Of a DNA stretch of 64,000 nt, positions 1-9,879 are shown piece by piece. Source of the DNA: Symsagittifera roscoffensis (taxonomy: Eukaryota; Xenacoelomorpha; Acoela; Convolutidae); assembly GCF_963678635.1 (NCBI RefSeq), contig NC_087062.1, positions 91,797,845 through 91,861,844 on the forward strand, given 5' to 3'. The notes below the pieces were generated by a model. That model did not search any database and was not told where the DNA came from. It was given only the letters and a program-made list of their open reading frames with translations. Position numbers and translations under genes: made by a program. Numbering within the stretch: position 1 is the stretch's first letter; every line of letters starts with the position of its first letter.

Positions 1-3000
1 CCATGATTTCAGTTGTCGAATTACTGGGTCAAGGTTTTGATATTGTTTCAGTGTTGAAATTGTAATTGTTTCTGTTGGGGGGAGAAAAATGTTTTCGATT
101 TCTAATTTAGATAAGGGTATTGTATCAAGTGGGTCGTGAAGGTCAAAAACTTGATTTATTGTGTATTTTGAATCACTTGTTTGGGGTCCTGATAAATTTA
201 TTTTATCAGTTAAATCTTCTTTTTCAATTAAGGGAAAATGATCTTTTTTAGGCAGGTGTTGTTTTGTTCGTTTTTGTTGGGTGTTATTTTTTATCCATTG
301 AGAATATGGGATTGGTTTGAAAGTTGATGTTCCAAGTAAATCAACTTCATAATGATTATTTTGACAATCTAGATAAAGTGGAAAATGTTGTAAATTATTT
401 ATTTGTGATTGTTCAATATCAGTTTTTACTGCATATTTGCATTCTAATCGAGGTGATGTTTCGTTTTCTGCAAGGTAGAATTTTATATTTTTGGGTATTT
501 CAACTGTTGTTTTTCGTGTAAGTAATTCAGGTGGTGTATTTCGACTTAAGGTGTCTGGTAATGCAAGATTTTTTCCTGCAGTCCAAACTATATGTAAGTT
601 TGGAAATTTCATTAGAATTAGTTGAAATCTGTAAACTCGGTGGTTTGGGTTAGATTTCTGTGTGAAGAGAAAAATGATTGGTTTGTGATCTGTGAATAAA
701 ACTGTGGGATGTTTTGATCCAAGTATCAGGAATTCATATTCTGTAAGTGTATAGATTATGGCTGTACATTCTCTCATTAGAGTTGAGAGTCTTAGCTCTG
801 CTTGAGTGAATAATCGAGAGTTTGCTGATATAAGGTTCATTTTATTTGTACCATTATGTGATTGTAATAGTGCTGCGCCGATGCCAAAGTTCGAAGCATC
901 GCACATTGCATAAAATGGTTGATCAGGGTCTGGAATTGTGTTTGATATTTGTTCGGTTAAAAGTTTCTTTATTTCTTCGAATCGTGTTTGATGTTCTGTA
1001 TTCCATTCAAAATTATTTTGTTGTCTAAGGATGTTGTAAAATGGTCGTAGATATAATTGCATTTTATAAACATATTTACTTAAAAAGTTTAACATTCCAA
1101 GGAATTCTTGGATTTTCTTTTTATTTGTTGGTGGTTGAAGTTTTTGAATAGCGTCAATGCGTGATTTCAGTGGAGTGATTGTTTTTCTTTCTATGTTATG
1201 TCCTAAGAATTTAACTTTTGTCAAAAAGAAGTGTGATTTATCGGGGGCGGCCTTCAGATTTTCGTTCTGAAGTATTTGGTGATATGTTTCTAAAACTTTG
1301 AACATTTCGTCTTTTGTTTGTGATTGCATAAAAACATCGTCTAGATAGGTGATTGCGTTTTTCTTGAGTATCAGTGGTCTAAAAATTTTGCTCATAAAAG
1401 CTGAAAATGCTGCTGGTCCTATGGATATTCCATAGAATAAGCGGTTAAATTCATATTGTTGGTTTCCAATAACAAATTGTGTTAAACGTCGTGATTGTTC
1501 ATCTAGTGGCATTTGATTGTATGCACTATTCATATCGGCGGTTGTGAAGTATTTGCCGTTTATTTTTGTTAAAATAACTTGTATTGGTTCAATGGGCCAA
1601 TTACATTTTGATTCATCTATGAGTGAATTGAGGTATCTAGCATCGAGAACGATTTTTAATGATTCTCCTTTAGCTAGAATGATAACGGGGTTGATGAATG
1701 TGTTGCCTTTTGGTTGTTCTTCTTTGTTTACTGGTGATATAATATTGTATTGTTCTAAAATATCGAGTAATCTGTTTACTTTATCATGTAAGTGAATTGG
1801 TACTTTACTTGCTCTTTGTTTTTTGAAAACTGCGTCAGGTTTTAATGGGAGATGTAGTGATGAACTTATTTTACCAACATCGAATTTTGATGTTGCATAG
1901 ACTGATGAATATTTAATTAGCTGTTTGGCTAATTTTTCGAATTCGTCTTGTGTTATTTGTGAATGTTGGAAGTTAAACATTGATAAGAATTTTTGTTGGT
2001 GCTCTGTGTAATTACTTATGTTGAATGTAGGTTTGAAATATGGAGTTTTTGTGAAATAATCCGTATTTCTGTTTTCGTTACTTATTATATTATTTATAGA
2101 TAATTCTTCATTAAGAATTGTAGATTGGCATATATCTAGTAATTGGAGTATATTATTTACGCGATAGGCTTTTTCGTGTATTGGTGATATTGTAGCGTTG
2201 GTTTCACAATATCCTAAAAGTCCTAAAGGTAATGTTACTTGGTAAGGTGTGTTGTTATAAACATGTAAAGAAATTATATCTGAATTCGAATTTTTCAAAT
2301 ATTTTATTGAAGAGATTGTGATTTTGAAAAATTTATGAATAGGTTTGAATTCAAAATCTGACATATAAAATTTTTGTTTGTTTTGTTCTTTATCATATTG
2401 GTGAACTTGTTTGATTGAAAAATTATAGATGTTTCCTGATAGTGGTTTCAGGTGTTTTCTTTGTTGGTTATATATTGGATAGAATTTCGAAAAGAATGGT
2501 GGTTGTTTATTTAATCTTTGAAAAAATGTTAAGGATGTTTCTTTTGTTTTTGTATATTTATCTTTGATTAATATTTTACTATTTAGTATGTTAATTGTTG
2601 GTATATACTTTGAAATAAATGGTATTCCAATGATATTATATTTAATATCAGTGATATGGAATATTTGTTTGAATGGTTTATTTAAAATTTTGCTTTGCTC
2701 TATTGTTCTGGTAGGGAGGAGAAATAATTGGATTTTTCCGTAATTTATCAATGTTGATCCTTGTGCTGTTGCTAGCTTGCTGGAGGTTTCCAGAGGTGTT
2801 AGCTTTGGGTGTAAGGATTTTATTTCATTCCATGTGGGAATGTTTATTATGTTTGATTCTGCTCCTGAATCAATTAAAAAATCTATTTCAAGGTCTGGTG
2901 GTTGAAATTCTTTATTTCTTGGGCTTTCTAAGAGAAATGGTATTGTCCAAATTTTTTCTTTGGGTTGTTCTTTTTGTATATTTTGGTAGATGTGGTTTGT

Positions 3001-6000
3001 ATTCAAGCATTTTGTTTTGGCATTTTGATCTGGTTGTGCTGTAGTATTTTTTGCATTTGTTTCTTGCGTTGTTGGTGTGGAATTTATGGGTGTAGTGTAA
3101 TGATTTTGAAGAAATTCTGATTGATTTTCATATATATGTGATGGAAAGGGTTGTTCGTATATAACAGATTCATAGTCATTTTCGACTTTTATCATATTGA
3201 TAGCAAGAGTGTTTTCAGTATCACTTTCTGAATCTGATGATGTACAATTTATTTGATTGAGTTGTAACGTATCGGTTACTGTGTCATCAATACCTGGGGG
3301 GTCTGATGTTGTTTCTGGATTAGATTGTACTTGATTGATTTGTCTTTGATGTTTAGGTGTACTGCTTCTATGACGATTATTAGATGTATTATAGTGATTA
3401 TTATTTCGGTGTGGTGATTTGGAATAATTTCTGTAACGATTATTATAACTTGGGTGTCGATTTTGTGAATTATTTCGCGATCTGTTTTGATAATTGCTGT
3501 TTGGTCTGTTATAGTTCGATCTATTATATGAGTTATTTCTTGATCGATTGTTTGGGTAATTCTGGTTTCGGTTGTTTGAATAACTTCTATTTCTATTATA
3601 GGAGTAGTTTCTATTCCTATTGTATGATGAATTTCGTGATTGGTTGTTTGGATAGTAGTTATTTCTTGGTTGGGAATTAGATCTAGAAACAAATCGTTGT
3701 GTATTCGAATTTGATCTGGAGTAGTTATTTCTACTATTTGGTCTATTGTAGTGATTTTGTGATGAATTATACGTGTTTCTTCGTTCTGGTGATCTTCCTC
3801 TATAACTTGAGTTATATGGGGATTGATTTCTTGTATAACTTGTATTGTTCGGAAGTGGCTTTCCTGAACTGTTGTTGCTGTATACATTTTTGTTTGGTAG
3901 ATTTTGATCTTTTTTCATGTATTGATAGAATGATTTATTTGGTTCTTTGTATTTTTGAGGTTTATTTTGACTATCTTGCTGTTTTTGTCTACATTCGGAA
4001 ATACTATGTCCGTATCGTCGGCAATAATTACACCATTTTTTGAAAGATGGTTTGCCTTTAAAGTTCGGGTTCTTTTCGTAAATATTGAGTATTTCAGTGA
4101 TTTTTTCAACGAGGTCTGTTTCTGATTCCTGTATATTATTAATATTAGTGGAAGTCGTTTCAATTTTGTTAACGTATTGTAATTTCAGATTTTCCGTTTC
4201 TTCTAGTTTCATCGTGATTTCTGCTTGTTCTAGTTTGTCTACTAGTTTTCTAAAATCTAAATCGGGTTCTCGAATTGAAGAAGGATGTGATGCTCTCTTT
4301 TTTATTGCTATTTTCCTTAATTGTGGTGTTAAGGTCATCATTAAGATTTCTGTCATCTTAGTGTTTTTATAGTCATGTGTATTTAGTGAATATGCTTTTC
4401 GAACTAGTGTTTCGATTCGTACTGCTATTTGCTTGATGGTTTCGTTTGGTAATCTGCGAATTTCATTACATAAAACTCTTTGTTGTTGTTTGTTTCTTTC
4501 GGAGTCAAACATTTTTGAAAATTCTTGTGTAAATCTTTTCCAGTTTGATTTTATTTCTAGAGGTAGTACTGAAAACCATTTTTGGGCTGCGCCATCTAAG
4601 GTTGTTTGTATTAACGCTGTGCGTCGATGTATCCAATTTTGATGTAGTGGCGTATTTATTGGTTCAGGTCCGATATTTAAAATCAGGTTTGCTGTTACTG
4701 CATTTAAATAATCTTCTACAGAGTATTCAGGGTCTGTTCCTGTGAAAACCATTAAAGGTTTGTTTGATGTTATTGATGATCCACCCATAAGGTATGGATT
4801 CATTGTCATTTGTAATGATTCTGCTGCATTTGGCATTTGAGAAAAATTTGAAAGTTGGTTTCTTGTTATTTCATGTTGTTGAAGATAATATGGTAGTGGT
4901 ATTTCATTTTGCATTTGTGATGGTTGATACGAGTGTGCAATCATTGGATTTTGTTGTTGAATTGGTTGAAAGGATTGTGTATTAATTGGATTTTGTTGTT
5001 GAATTGCTTGTTGATGTTGTGCATTTATTGGTTGTGGAGAAAAATTCCTATGATTTATACGTGTTTTCTGTATTCCTTGTCTACGATATTCTTGAGTATT
5101 TTGTGCAAATATATCTGGTTGTAGGAAATCTTCATCTGAGGATAAATAATCCATTTGATAAGATGTTTGTTTTTTATTTTTATTTTGTTGAAAAAATGGG
5201 TAATTTTCACTGCGATCCTGTGGAGGATTTGGTTGAAAATTATTTGAATTATATTGGGCTGTTGGGTTATCCCAGTTTCGAGGTTTTGTATATTGATTAA
5301 AATTCCTTTGTGGTTGATAATTTGTTTTTGACGGATGTGTATAATTATAATTATGGTCTGCAAAGTTGTTTCTAGTGAATGTTTTGCGTGTTTTTGATGG
5401 TATTGTCACGGGTTTGTATGTTTGATAATCCATATGTGAATATTTAGGGGCAACCGAAGGTTTAACGGTTGATTGTAAGGTTACCTGTGTTTGTGAAGGA
5501 TTTGTATTTCTTGGTGTTGTTAAATTTGGGCGTATTGGTGAAATACTTTGTTGTGTAGTTGTTGTGTGTACAATTTCTTCATTTATGAAGTGTGATGGTG
5601 TCTGTATATCTTGTTGAGTAAGATTCCTAGTTCCATTGAGGTTTTCATTGTGTATGACTGTAGAGTTTAAACTATTATTTTGTGTATCGGGTAAAAATGT
5701 ATTATAGTTTAATGGTGTTGCATCAATTGTTAATGGTATTACTCTTACATAGTCTCTTATGTAAGATATTGTACCTATTGCTTGACTTGAGATTGATTGT
5801 GGGAAGCTTATAAATGCGGGATGAGACCATTCGGGGTCCCAAACATAATCTGATTGTTCTGTGATAGCGGTTTCATCGTTCGGATTTTGGGGTCTAAAAT
5901 TTTTTCTTGCTTGTGCAATTAAATCAATATTGTGTGTGAAATAATCTATTATGAACCATGCTAAAATTTTTTGTAAATCGTGTCTGGTATGTTGTGAAAC

Positions 6001-6555
6001 GTCGTCTTTCGTGAAATTTTCTTTAATGACGTTCAAATAACTAGAGAGTAGTGTGATTTCATGTCGTACTCTTAAATGTTTAGATGTGTCTGTCGGTGAG
6101 ACATTTGTTAATGGTAGTTCATTTTCTAATATTGAAATATAACTATATATTATTGCGAAAACTTCATTGGTGAAAATGGAGTTTGCTCTTTGTGAGTTAT
6201 GGTATTGGATGCTTTTTATATATTCTGAAAAGACTTTTGAAAATTCTAAATCGAGATCGTCTGTTTGAATAGTATATGTTCTATTATTATGGTTTGGGGA
6301 AGTGAATTCTATAGAGTAGATTCCATACTGTTGTGTTATGTTGCATATATCTTTTAGATAGTGATCTATGATTTGTCTTTTGATTTTTACATCGGGGAAC
6401 TCTGTTTTACATGGACTAATTCCGGGTTCAAATAAATTTATGAGTAAATTTTGACAAAATAAGTGTTGTCCTCTATCAGTATCTGCGTCTACTATAAAGG
6501 GAAAGATTTCATCATCATCTGGAGTTTCTTCACCTGGAGTGTGTGTTGAGCTCAT
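1..6555 (-). CDS. gag-pol: Ty3/Gypsy-type retrotransposon Gag-Pol polyprotein, open to the window edge (3' part missing)
   Basis: One minus-strand frame starts at the ATG at 6553-6555 and has no stop down to base 1, giving at least 2185 codons. Residues 1 to about 600 are an unusual N-terminal region rich in N, Q, T, P and Y. Residues about 600-775 look like a retrotransposon Gag capsid, with spaced W, F and L residues around 'GAAQKWFSVLP'. A CCHC zinc knuckle (CNYC...H...C) lies at 842-855, followed by a basic N/R/S/Y-rich linker. The aspartic protease motif DSGA is at about 1229. The reverse transcriptase has YLDD at 1737-1740 and is followed by RNase H with TDHK at about 1955. The frame is cut just where the zinc-binding domain and integrase should follow. 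The order protease-RT-RNase H and the RT motifs fit Metaviridae (Ty3/Gypsy). An unbroken frame this long suggests a young copy. The clade is not assigned. Confidence 0.9.
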   Translation of the reverse strand, partial: MSSTHTPGEETPDDDEIFPFIVDADTDRGQHLFCQNLLINLFEPGISPCKTEFPDVKIKRQIIDHYLKDICNITQQYGIYSIEFTSPNHNNRTYTIQTDDLDLEFSKVFSEYIKSIQYHNSQRANSIFTNEVFAIIYSYISILENELPLTNVSPTDTSKHLRVRHEITLLSSYLNVIKENFTKDDVSQHTRHDLQKILAWFIIDYFTHNIDLIAQARKNFRPQNPNDETAITEQSDYVWDPEWSHPAFISFPQSISSQAIGTISYIRDYVRVIPLTIDATPLNYNTFLPDTQNNSLNSTVIHNENLNGTRNLTQQDIQTPSHFINEEIVHTTTTQQSISPIRPNLTTPRNTNPSQTQVTLQSTVKPSVAPKYSHMDYQTYKPVTIPSKTRKTFTRNNFADHNYNYTHPSKTNYQPQRNFNQYTKPRNWDNPTAQYNSNNFQPNPPQDRSENYPFFQQNKNKKQTSYQMDYLSSDEDFLQPDIFAQNTQEYRRQGIQKTRINHRNFSPQPINAQHQQAIQQQNPINTQSFQPIQQQNPMIAHSYQPSQMQNEIPLPYYLQQHEITRNQLSNFSQMPNAAESLQMTMNPYLMGGSSITSNKPLMVFTGTDPEYSVEDYLNAVTANLILNIGPEPINTPLHQNWIHRRTALIQTTLDGAAQKWFSVLPLEIKSNWKRFTQEFSKMFDSERNKQQQRVLCNEIRRLPNETIKQIAVRIETLVRKAYSLNTHDYKNTKMTEILMMTLTPQLRKIAIKKRASHPSSIREPDLDFRKLVDKLEQAEITMKLEETENLKLQYVNKIETTSTNINNIQESETDLVEKITEILNIYEKNPNFKGKPSFKKWCNYCRRYGHSISECRQKQQDSQNKPQKYKEPNKSFYQYMKKDQNLPNKNVYSNNSSGKPLPNNTSYTRNQSPYNSSYRGRSPERRNTYNSSQNHYNRPNSRNNYSRSNSNTQRFVSRSNSQPRNNYYPNNQSRNSSYNRNRNYSYNRNRSYSNNRNQNYPNNRSRNNSYNRSNYNRPNSNYQNRSRNNSQNRHPSYNNRYRNYSKSPHRNNNHYNTSNNRHRSSTPKHQRQINQVQSNPETTSDPPGIDDTVTDTLQLNQINCTSSDSESDTENTLAINMIKVENDYESVIYEQPFPSHIYENQSEFLQNHYTTPINSTPTTQETNAKNTTAQPDQNAKTKCLNTNHIYQNIQKEQPKEKIWTIPFLLESPRNKEFQPPDLEIDFLIDSGAESNIINIPTWNEIKSLHPKLTPLETSSKLATAQGSTLINYGKIQLFLLPTRTIEQSKILNKPFKQIFHITDIKYNIIGIPFISKYIPTINILNSKILIKDKYTKTKETSLTFFQRLNKQPPFFSKFYPIYNQQRKHLKPLSGNIYNFSIKQVHQYDKEQNKQKFYMSDFEFKPIHKFFKITISSIKYLKNSNSDIISLHVYNNTPYQVTLPLGLLGYCETNATISPIHEKAYRVNNILQLLDICQSTILNEELSINNIISNENRNTDYFTKTPYFKPTFNISNYTEHQQKFLSMFNFQHSQITQDEFEKLAKQLIKYSSVYATSKFDVGKISSSLHLPLKPDAVFKKQRASKVPIHLHDKVNRLLDILEQYNIISPVNKEEQPKGNTFINPVIILAKGESLKIVLDARYLNSLIDESKCNWPIEPIQVILTKINGKYFTTADMNSAYNQMPLDEQSRRLTQFVIGNQQYEFNRLFYGISIGPAAFSAFMSKIFRPLILKKNAITYLDDVFMQSQTKDEMFKVLETYHQILQNENLKAAPDKSHFFLTKVKFLGHNIERKTITPLKSRIDAIQKLQPPTNKKKIQEFLGMLNFLSKYVYKMQLYLRPFYNILRQQNNFEWNTEHQTRFEEIKKLLTEQISNTIPDPDQPFYAMCDASNFGIGAALLQSHNGTNKMNLISANSRLFTQAELRLSTLMRECTAIIYTLTEYEFLILGSKHPTVLFTDHKPIIFLFTQKSNPNHRVYRFQLILMKFPNLHIVWTAGKNLALPDTLSRNTPPELLTRKTTVEIPKNIKFYLAENETSPRLECKYAVKTDIEQSQINNLQHFPLYLDCQNNHYEVDLLGTSTFKPIPYSQWIKNNTQQKRTKQHLPKKDHFPLIEKEDLTDKINLSGPQTSDSKYTINQVFDLHDPLDTIPLSKLEIENIFLPPTETITISTLKQYQNLDPVIRQLKSW

Positions 6556-6997
6556 TTTTTCGTTCGATGACTGTTAATATGTAATTATTAATGTGTCGAA
6601 TTGGTTGATTCCAATTGTATAGATGTACTGGTTTGTGTTTGTACTGCTTTTTTATTCTTCTTTTTCCTCTTTGTGATGAATTTGAAGTTGTTTCTGAGTC
6701 AGAAAAATATAATTGATCGTGAAGTGGGTAATTTTTATCTACTGATTCTTTTAGTTTGTAAAGTTCGTCTAAACTGTTGGTTTCTGATTCTGAAAATGCG
6801 TTTCGATTCTTTGAAAATCTTTTTCGTGTTATTTGTCTTTGTTTAGTTATTATTTTTCTCTTTAGTGTTTGTCGTTTTGTGCGAATGTATCCAACTGTTT
6901 GTGTATGAGGTGTGATTACAAGGTCGTATTTTTTGTTATCTATTTCACAATTGTGTAAAATGATTGTTTGTTTATTTCCTAGGTTTTTAAATGACAT
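6530..6997 (-). CDS. Basic 155-residue ORF upstream of and overlapping gag-pol
   Basis: This ATG-started frame reads MSFKNLGNKQTIILHNCE at its N-terminus, is very rich in K, R, N and S, and ends 26 bases inside the gag-pol start. It lies one base back from the gag-pol frame in reading direction, so fusing the two would need a +1 shift. Otherwise gag-pol must start by reinitiation or leaky scanning. An acidic serine patch (FSESETNSLDELY, later FSDSETTSNSSQRGKRR) sits between basic blocks, as in nucleic-acid-binding or phosphorylated Gag accessory proteins. I recognise no domain. It could be a separate N-terminal Gag product or an RNA-binding accessory protein. The tight overlap with gag-pol makes a real gene more likely than a chance frame. 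Confidence 0.6.
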   Translation of the reverse strand: MSFKNLGNKQTIILHNCEIDNKKYDLVITPHTQTVGYIRTKRQTLKRKIITKQRQITRKRFSKNRNAFSESETNSLDELYKLKESVDKNYPLHDQLYFSDSETTSNSSQRGKRRIKKQYKHKPVHLYNWNQPIRHINNYILTVIERKNELNTHSR

Positions 6998-7059
6998 AAG
7001 GTTTAGGATGACGGATGCAAAAGGTTGTTAAATGATTTCTATTTTCTTAAACTGTTAGT

Positions 7060-7610
7060 TCTTACGATTTTTTGGTTAGCTTAACCTGGGTCTTTTTGTT
7101 CAGGGTTGGAGAGAAAGGTATATCGATTCCGAAGAATGATTTTTACTTTCTCGTGACTAGTATAAGCTAAGGTGTTAACTTACTTAATCTTACTTAGGGG
7201 TAGTGATTGTGTTCAAGGGTTGGAGAATAGTAAATCGATCCACAAGGTTCAGGTATAATTAGAACGCGAGTAGTTCGTTAGGTACTATTTTAAACTTACT
7301 AAGTCTAAGATTTATCCTGGGTCTGGTAAGAGGGGGGATCAAGTGAAGGATGAATAACCGAAGTTCTTCACTGTTTATCCTAATTTGAATGATTAGTTTT
7401 GTTTAAAAATTTCTATTAGTCTTGGGTCTTTAGAAAGGGTTGGGTAGTGAATCGACGTTTGAGGTCGTTAGACACTAATTAAGTGGGTGGGGGAGAACAA
7501 AGTTGTTCTGTTTGATCCAAGGATAAGCCTTGATGATCAAATTTAAAATGTAATGAAGTAGAAAATGATTTAAGATCCAAGGAAGCCTTGATGATCTGGT
7601 TTTTAAAATT
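7060..7610 (-). repeat. Retrotransposon 5' leader made of about four degenerate 112-bp units with potential stem-loops
   Basis: Read on the plus strand, the block CTGGGTCT or its variant recurs near 7087, 7197, 7319 and 7424. In three of the units it is followed by GGGTTGGAGAG or GGGTTGG and then an ATCGA block. Each unit has short self-complementary arms, for example GAGAAAG/CTTTCTC (first unit), AGTGAAG/CTTCACT (third), and TAGTG/CACTA plus two copies of a GATCCAAGG...CCTTGATGATC arm (fourth, 7536-7600). It lies in the untranslated leader between the 77- and 155-codon ORFs. Packaging, dimerisation or translational control are possible roles, but these are inference. Confidence 0.5.
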
Positions 7611-7925
7611 AAGTGACTTTAAGTTTTAATAATGTTTTAATTTGTGTAAAGTAAAGATTTAGTGTTTTGATGATATTAGTGATTTGATGATTGCTGTTAT
7701 GTTTTAGGTGATGAAGCTGGAACAACAGGATGGTTTATGATTACTAACCATTTATTGTCATGCTACTAATTTTTATTTTTATTTTCCAATAAATATTTTT
7801 CAAACATGTTTTGTATAATACTGCAGAATTTTAAGAAAACGATCTTAGATCTTTTTATCAATCGTTATTGTATAATATTAATTTGGTTAGCGCCTGAAAT
7901 GATTTTGAAGATTAGCTTCAAGGTT

Positions 7926-8159
7926 TTATGTTTGCAAATGGAAATCTAAATTCATTGCAAGTAGTATTCGAAATATAAAAGTTTGTTCTGGCTTTTGCCG
8001 AACTATCATATAACTATACTGCAAGTTTCTACTTTGTCGTATGTCGTCTTTGGTTCGATGTCTTCTTCCAATTCCGGGTAGTTCTATTATGGTTCGGAAT
8101 ATTGGCTCTGATCTATTGAGTCGGAGAGACATTTCAATTAAATTATTGTCGTATAACAT
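7926..8159 (-). CDS. Small leader ORF (77 codons) of the Ty3-type element
   Basis: An ATG-started frame opens about 70 bases downstream of the candidate primer-binding site and codes for 77 residues (MLYDNNLIEMSLRLNRSEPI at the start), rich in R, L and I, with no recognised domain. Just after its stop the minus strand has a plausible splice acceptor (ATTTCAG, about 7895), so it may be a leader peptide or the first coding exon of a spliced subgenomic RNA. It could also be a chance frame. Being first after the primer site argues weakly for a function. Confidence 0.35.
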   Translation of the reverse strand: MLYDNNLIEMSLRLNRSEPIFRTIIELPGIGRRHRTKDDIRQSRNLQYSYMIVRQKPEQTFIFRILLAMNLDFHLQT

Positions 8160-8227
8160 TTTGTAAATGTTTTTGTCTAATTTCTAATCTATTCTTGGTT
8201 AATTCTAATCTAATAAGGTCTTGTTCG

Positions 8228-8245
8228 AGACTTATGGTCGCACCA
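8228..8245 (-). other. Candidate tRNA primer-binding site of the Ty3-type element
   Basis: On the minus strand the sequence starts TGGTGCGACC and is followed by CTCGAAC, as in the complement of a tRNA 3' end (CCA end and a T-arm like GTTCGAG). It lies two bases after a CA dinucleotide that would end the LTR, which is the normal arrangement. The tRNA species cannot be fixed from memory. It looks partly like an arginine tRNA but does not align without gaps. Confidence 0.35.
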
Positions 8246-8247
8246 GA

Positions 8248-8688
8248 TGAGTTAGAACCGAAGTGTAACTCATAGAGTAATTTCGGATAGGGTACACCGT
8301 CTGCTCGTCACGCTATCTTATTTTCGGCCGGATAGATTCGTGCAACTTCTTAGTCTAATACCGATCCTAATCTTACTCTTATACTATCTAGTCTCAGGTT
8401 GTTTAACTAGTCTCTGCTAGGCTCAATAGATCTAGGGTATACTGGTTTATTGCGGCTGCTGAAGTGCTCAGGAGAGTCCAACTAATTTCTAAGTTAAATT
8501 CAAATCTCTCTGGTGCTGAAATTACAAGTAACTTCAGCACTTACAAATAAGTGGGTTGTTAGTTAGATGGATCATGATTGGTTAATATTAAATACTTTAC
8601 ATTGGTAAAACATTTAATTTATCCAATCATAAAATATAGTTTAGATCAGGTTCCATTATGTTAGTGCTGCAGTATATACAATACTACA
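8248..8688 (-). repeat. Candidate 5' LTR of the Ty3-type element
   Basis: On the minus strand, 441 bases run from TGTAGTATTG to TTCTAACTCA, giving TG...CA ends, and the candidate primer site begins two bases later. AT-rich TATA-like stretches lie inside (near 8630 and 8360). The partner 3' LTR is outside the window and a scaffold gap starts 55 bases away, so the outer boundary is a guess and target-site duplications cannot be seen. Confidence 0.3.
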
Positions 8689-8742
8689 CTAGACTCTGCT
8701 TAGATACTGGCTTTTGAGATCAACGATTGGAAAATTGCATCG

Positions 8743-8942
8743 NNNNNNNNNNNNNNNNNNNNNNNNNNNNNNNNNNNNNNNNNNNNNNNNNNNNNNNNNN
8801 NNNNNNNNNNNNNNNNNNNNNNNNNNNNNNNNNNNNNNNNNNNNNNNNNNNNNNNNNNNNNNNNNNNNNNNNNNNNNNNNNNNNNNNNNNNNNNNNNNNN
8901 NNNNNNNNNNNNNNNNNNNNNNNNNNNNNNNNNNNNNNNNNN
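8743..8942. other. Assembly gap of 200 N
   Basis: Exactly 200 unresolved bases, so the true length is probably unknown. It lies between the retrotransposon LTR region and an exon of the host gene, so the join between them is not proven. Confidence 0.99.
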
Positions 8943-9027
8943 GCTCCGTCTTTTGAAAAAAGGCTGGGTCCGCCCTTTACTGGAGCCTATGGATGAATGC
9001 CCGCAAATTGAAGATATTCCCTCCTAC

Positions 9028-9221
9028 CCTCGATCAAATTAAATTCATTTTTGCGGTCAATTTTCCGGTCAGTTATTACGATCTTTGCCTTGTTATGAAA
9101 TCGGACCTCGGGGGAGAAGATTTGCCTGCCATACAACTTTGGGGAATTATTTCCCGCCAATGATCTCTGAGGACTATTCTGCGTAATCTGTGGAACACTC
9201 CCCGGCATTTTAATGGGTAAG
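9028..9221 (-). CDS. Exon 3 of an unrecognised Ser/Asn-rich gene
   Basis: A splice acceptor (TTACTCTTGCAG) precedes base 9221 and a donor (GAGG|GTAGGG) follows 9028. The reading frame is open throughout and starts with one base that completes a codon. This matches the phase-2 donor of the exon ending at 14640, and the join reads NAIICAS-LPIKMPG. The exon codes for about 65 residues, ending in a K/R/D-rich stretch (KIVITDRKIDRKNEFNLIE), and leaves in phase 1. Base composition is clearly less AT-rich than the flanks. Further exons should lie at lower coordinates, beyond the gap and the retrotransposon. I do not recognise the domain. Confidence 0.65.
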
Positions 9222-9879
9222 CTGCAAGAGTAAAAGATTAAAACATCCTGCATTTTTCCTCCCACAAAACATATTACATTCTGTCCTCTTTGGAAATTAA
9301 AAATGTTATAACCGGAATTGGGAATATTTGCAGTTCATAAATAATCGATAAACAATTCAGTGAAGAAAGATGATGATACAAAAGGAGATGATACAAAAAC
9401 GCCGCCATTAAACAGGGTAGCATGATAGATAGATTCCTTGCAATTAGCAAGGAGCATAAAAATGCAAAAAATGGACACTCAACTTGTTCACATAGTATAT
9501 GATCATCGCTCTACGTGCGGCTTTTCGGAAATTTTTCTCCAAGAAAACATTTAATTTAACTGCAGTATGTCTGTAACTTTCCTGTAAATCGGTGCTGAGG
9601 AAAAAAACTTCAAAGAAATAAGAGTCAGAGAGCAAAAAAAACTCAGCAGAAAACAGAAATAACGGAAAATGAAATATCAAAATAATCGAATAGCTAAAAA
9701 CCAAGTTTAGTTTAGATACATATGGGTTTACACTATCACTTGAAAAAAAATTTGTCTAGCCAGTTTCGCTCCTAATTTTGACAAAACTTTCACAAAAATG
9801 TTTGGACAGACAAATTTTTCCACACAGCTTCAAAATTTCAAAGTTAAATATCTCTCACAGAAGGCAATGATCTAGACTT

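Noticed and set aside
3276-3887. 203-codon minus-strand frame rich in I, T, H and Q
   Set aside because: It is a frame shadow of the basic N/R/S/Y linker of the Ty3-type gag-pol, which is open in another frame over the same bases.
8714-8996. Frames spanning the N run
   Set aside because: They consist almost wholly of unresolved bases.
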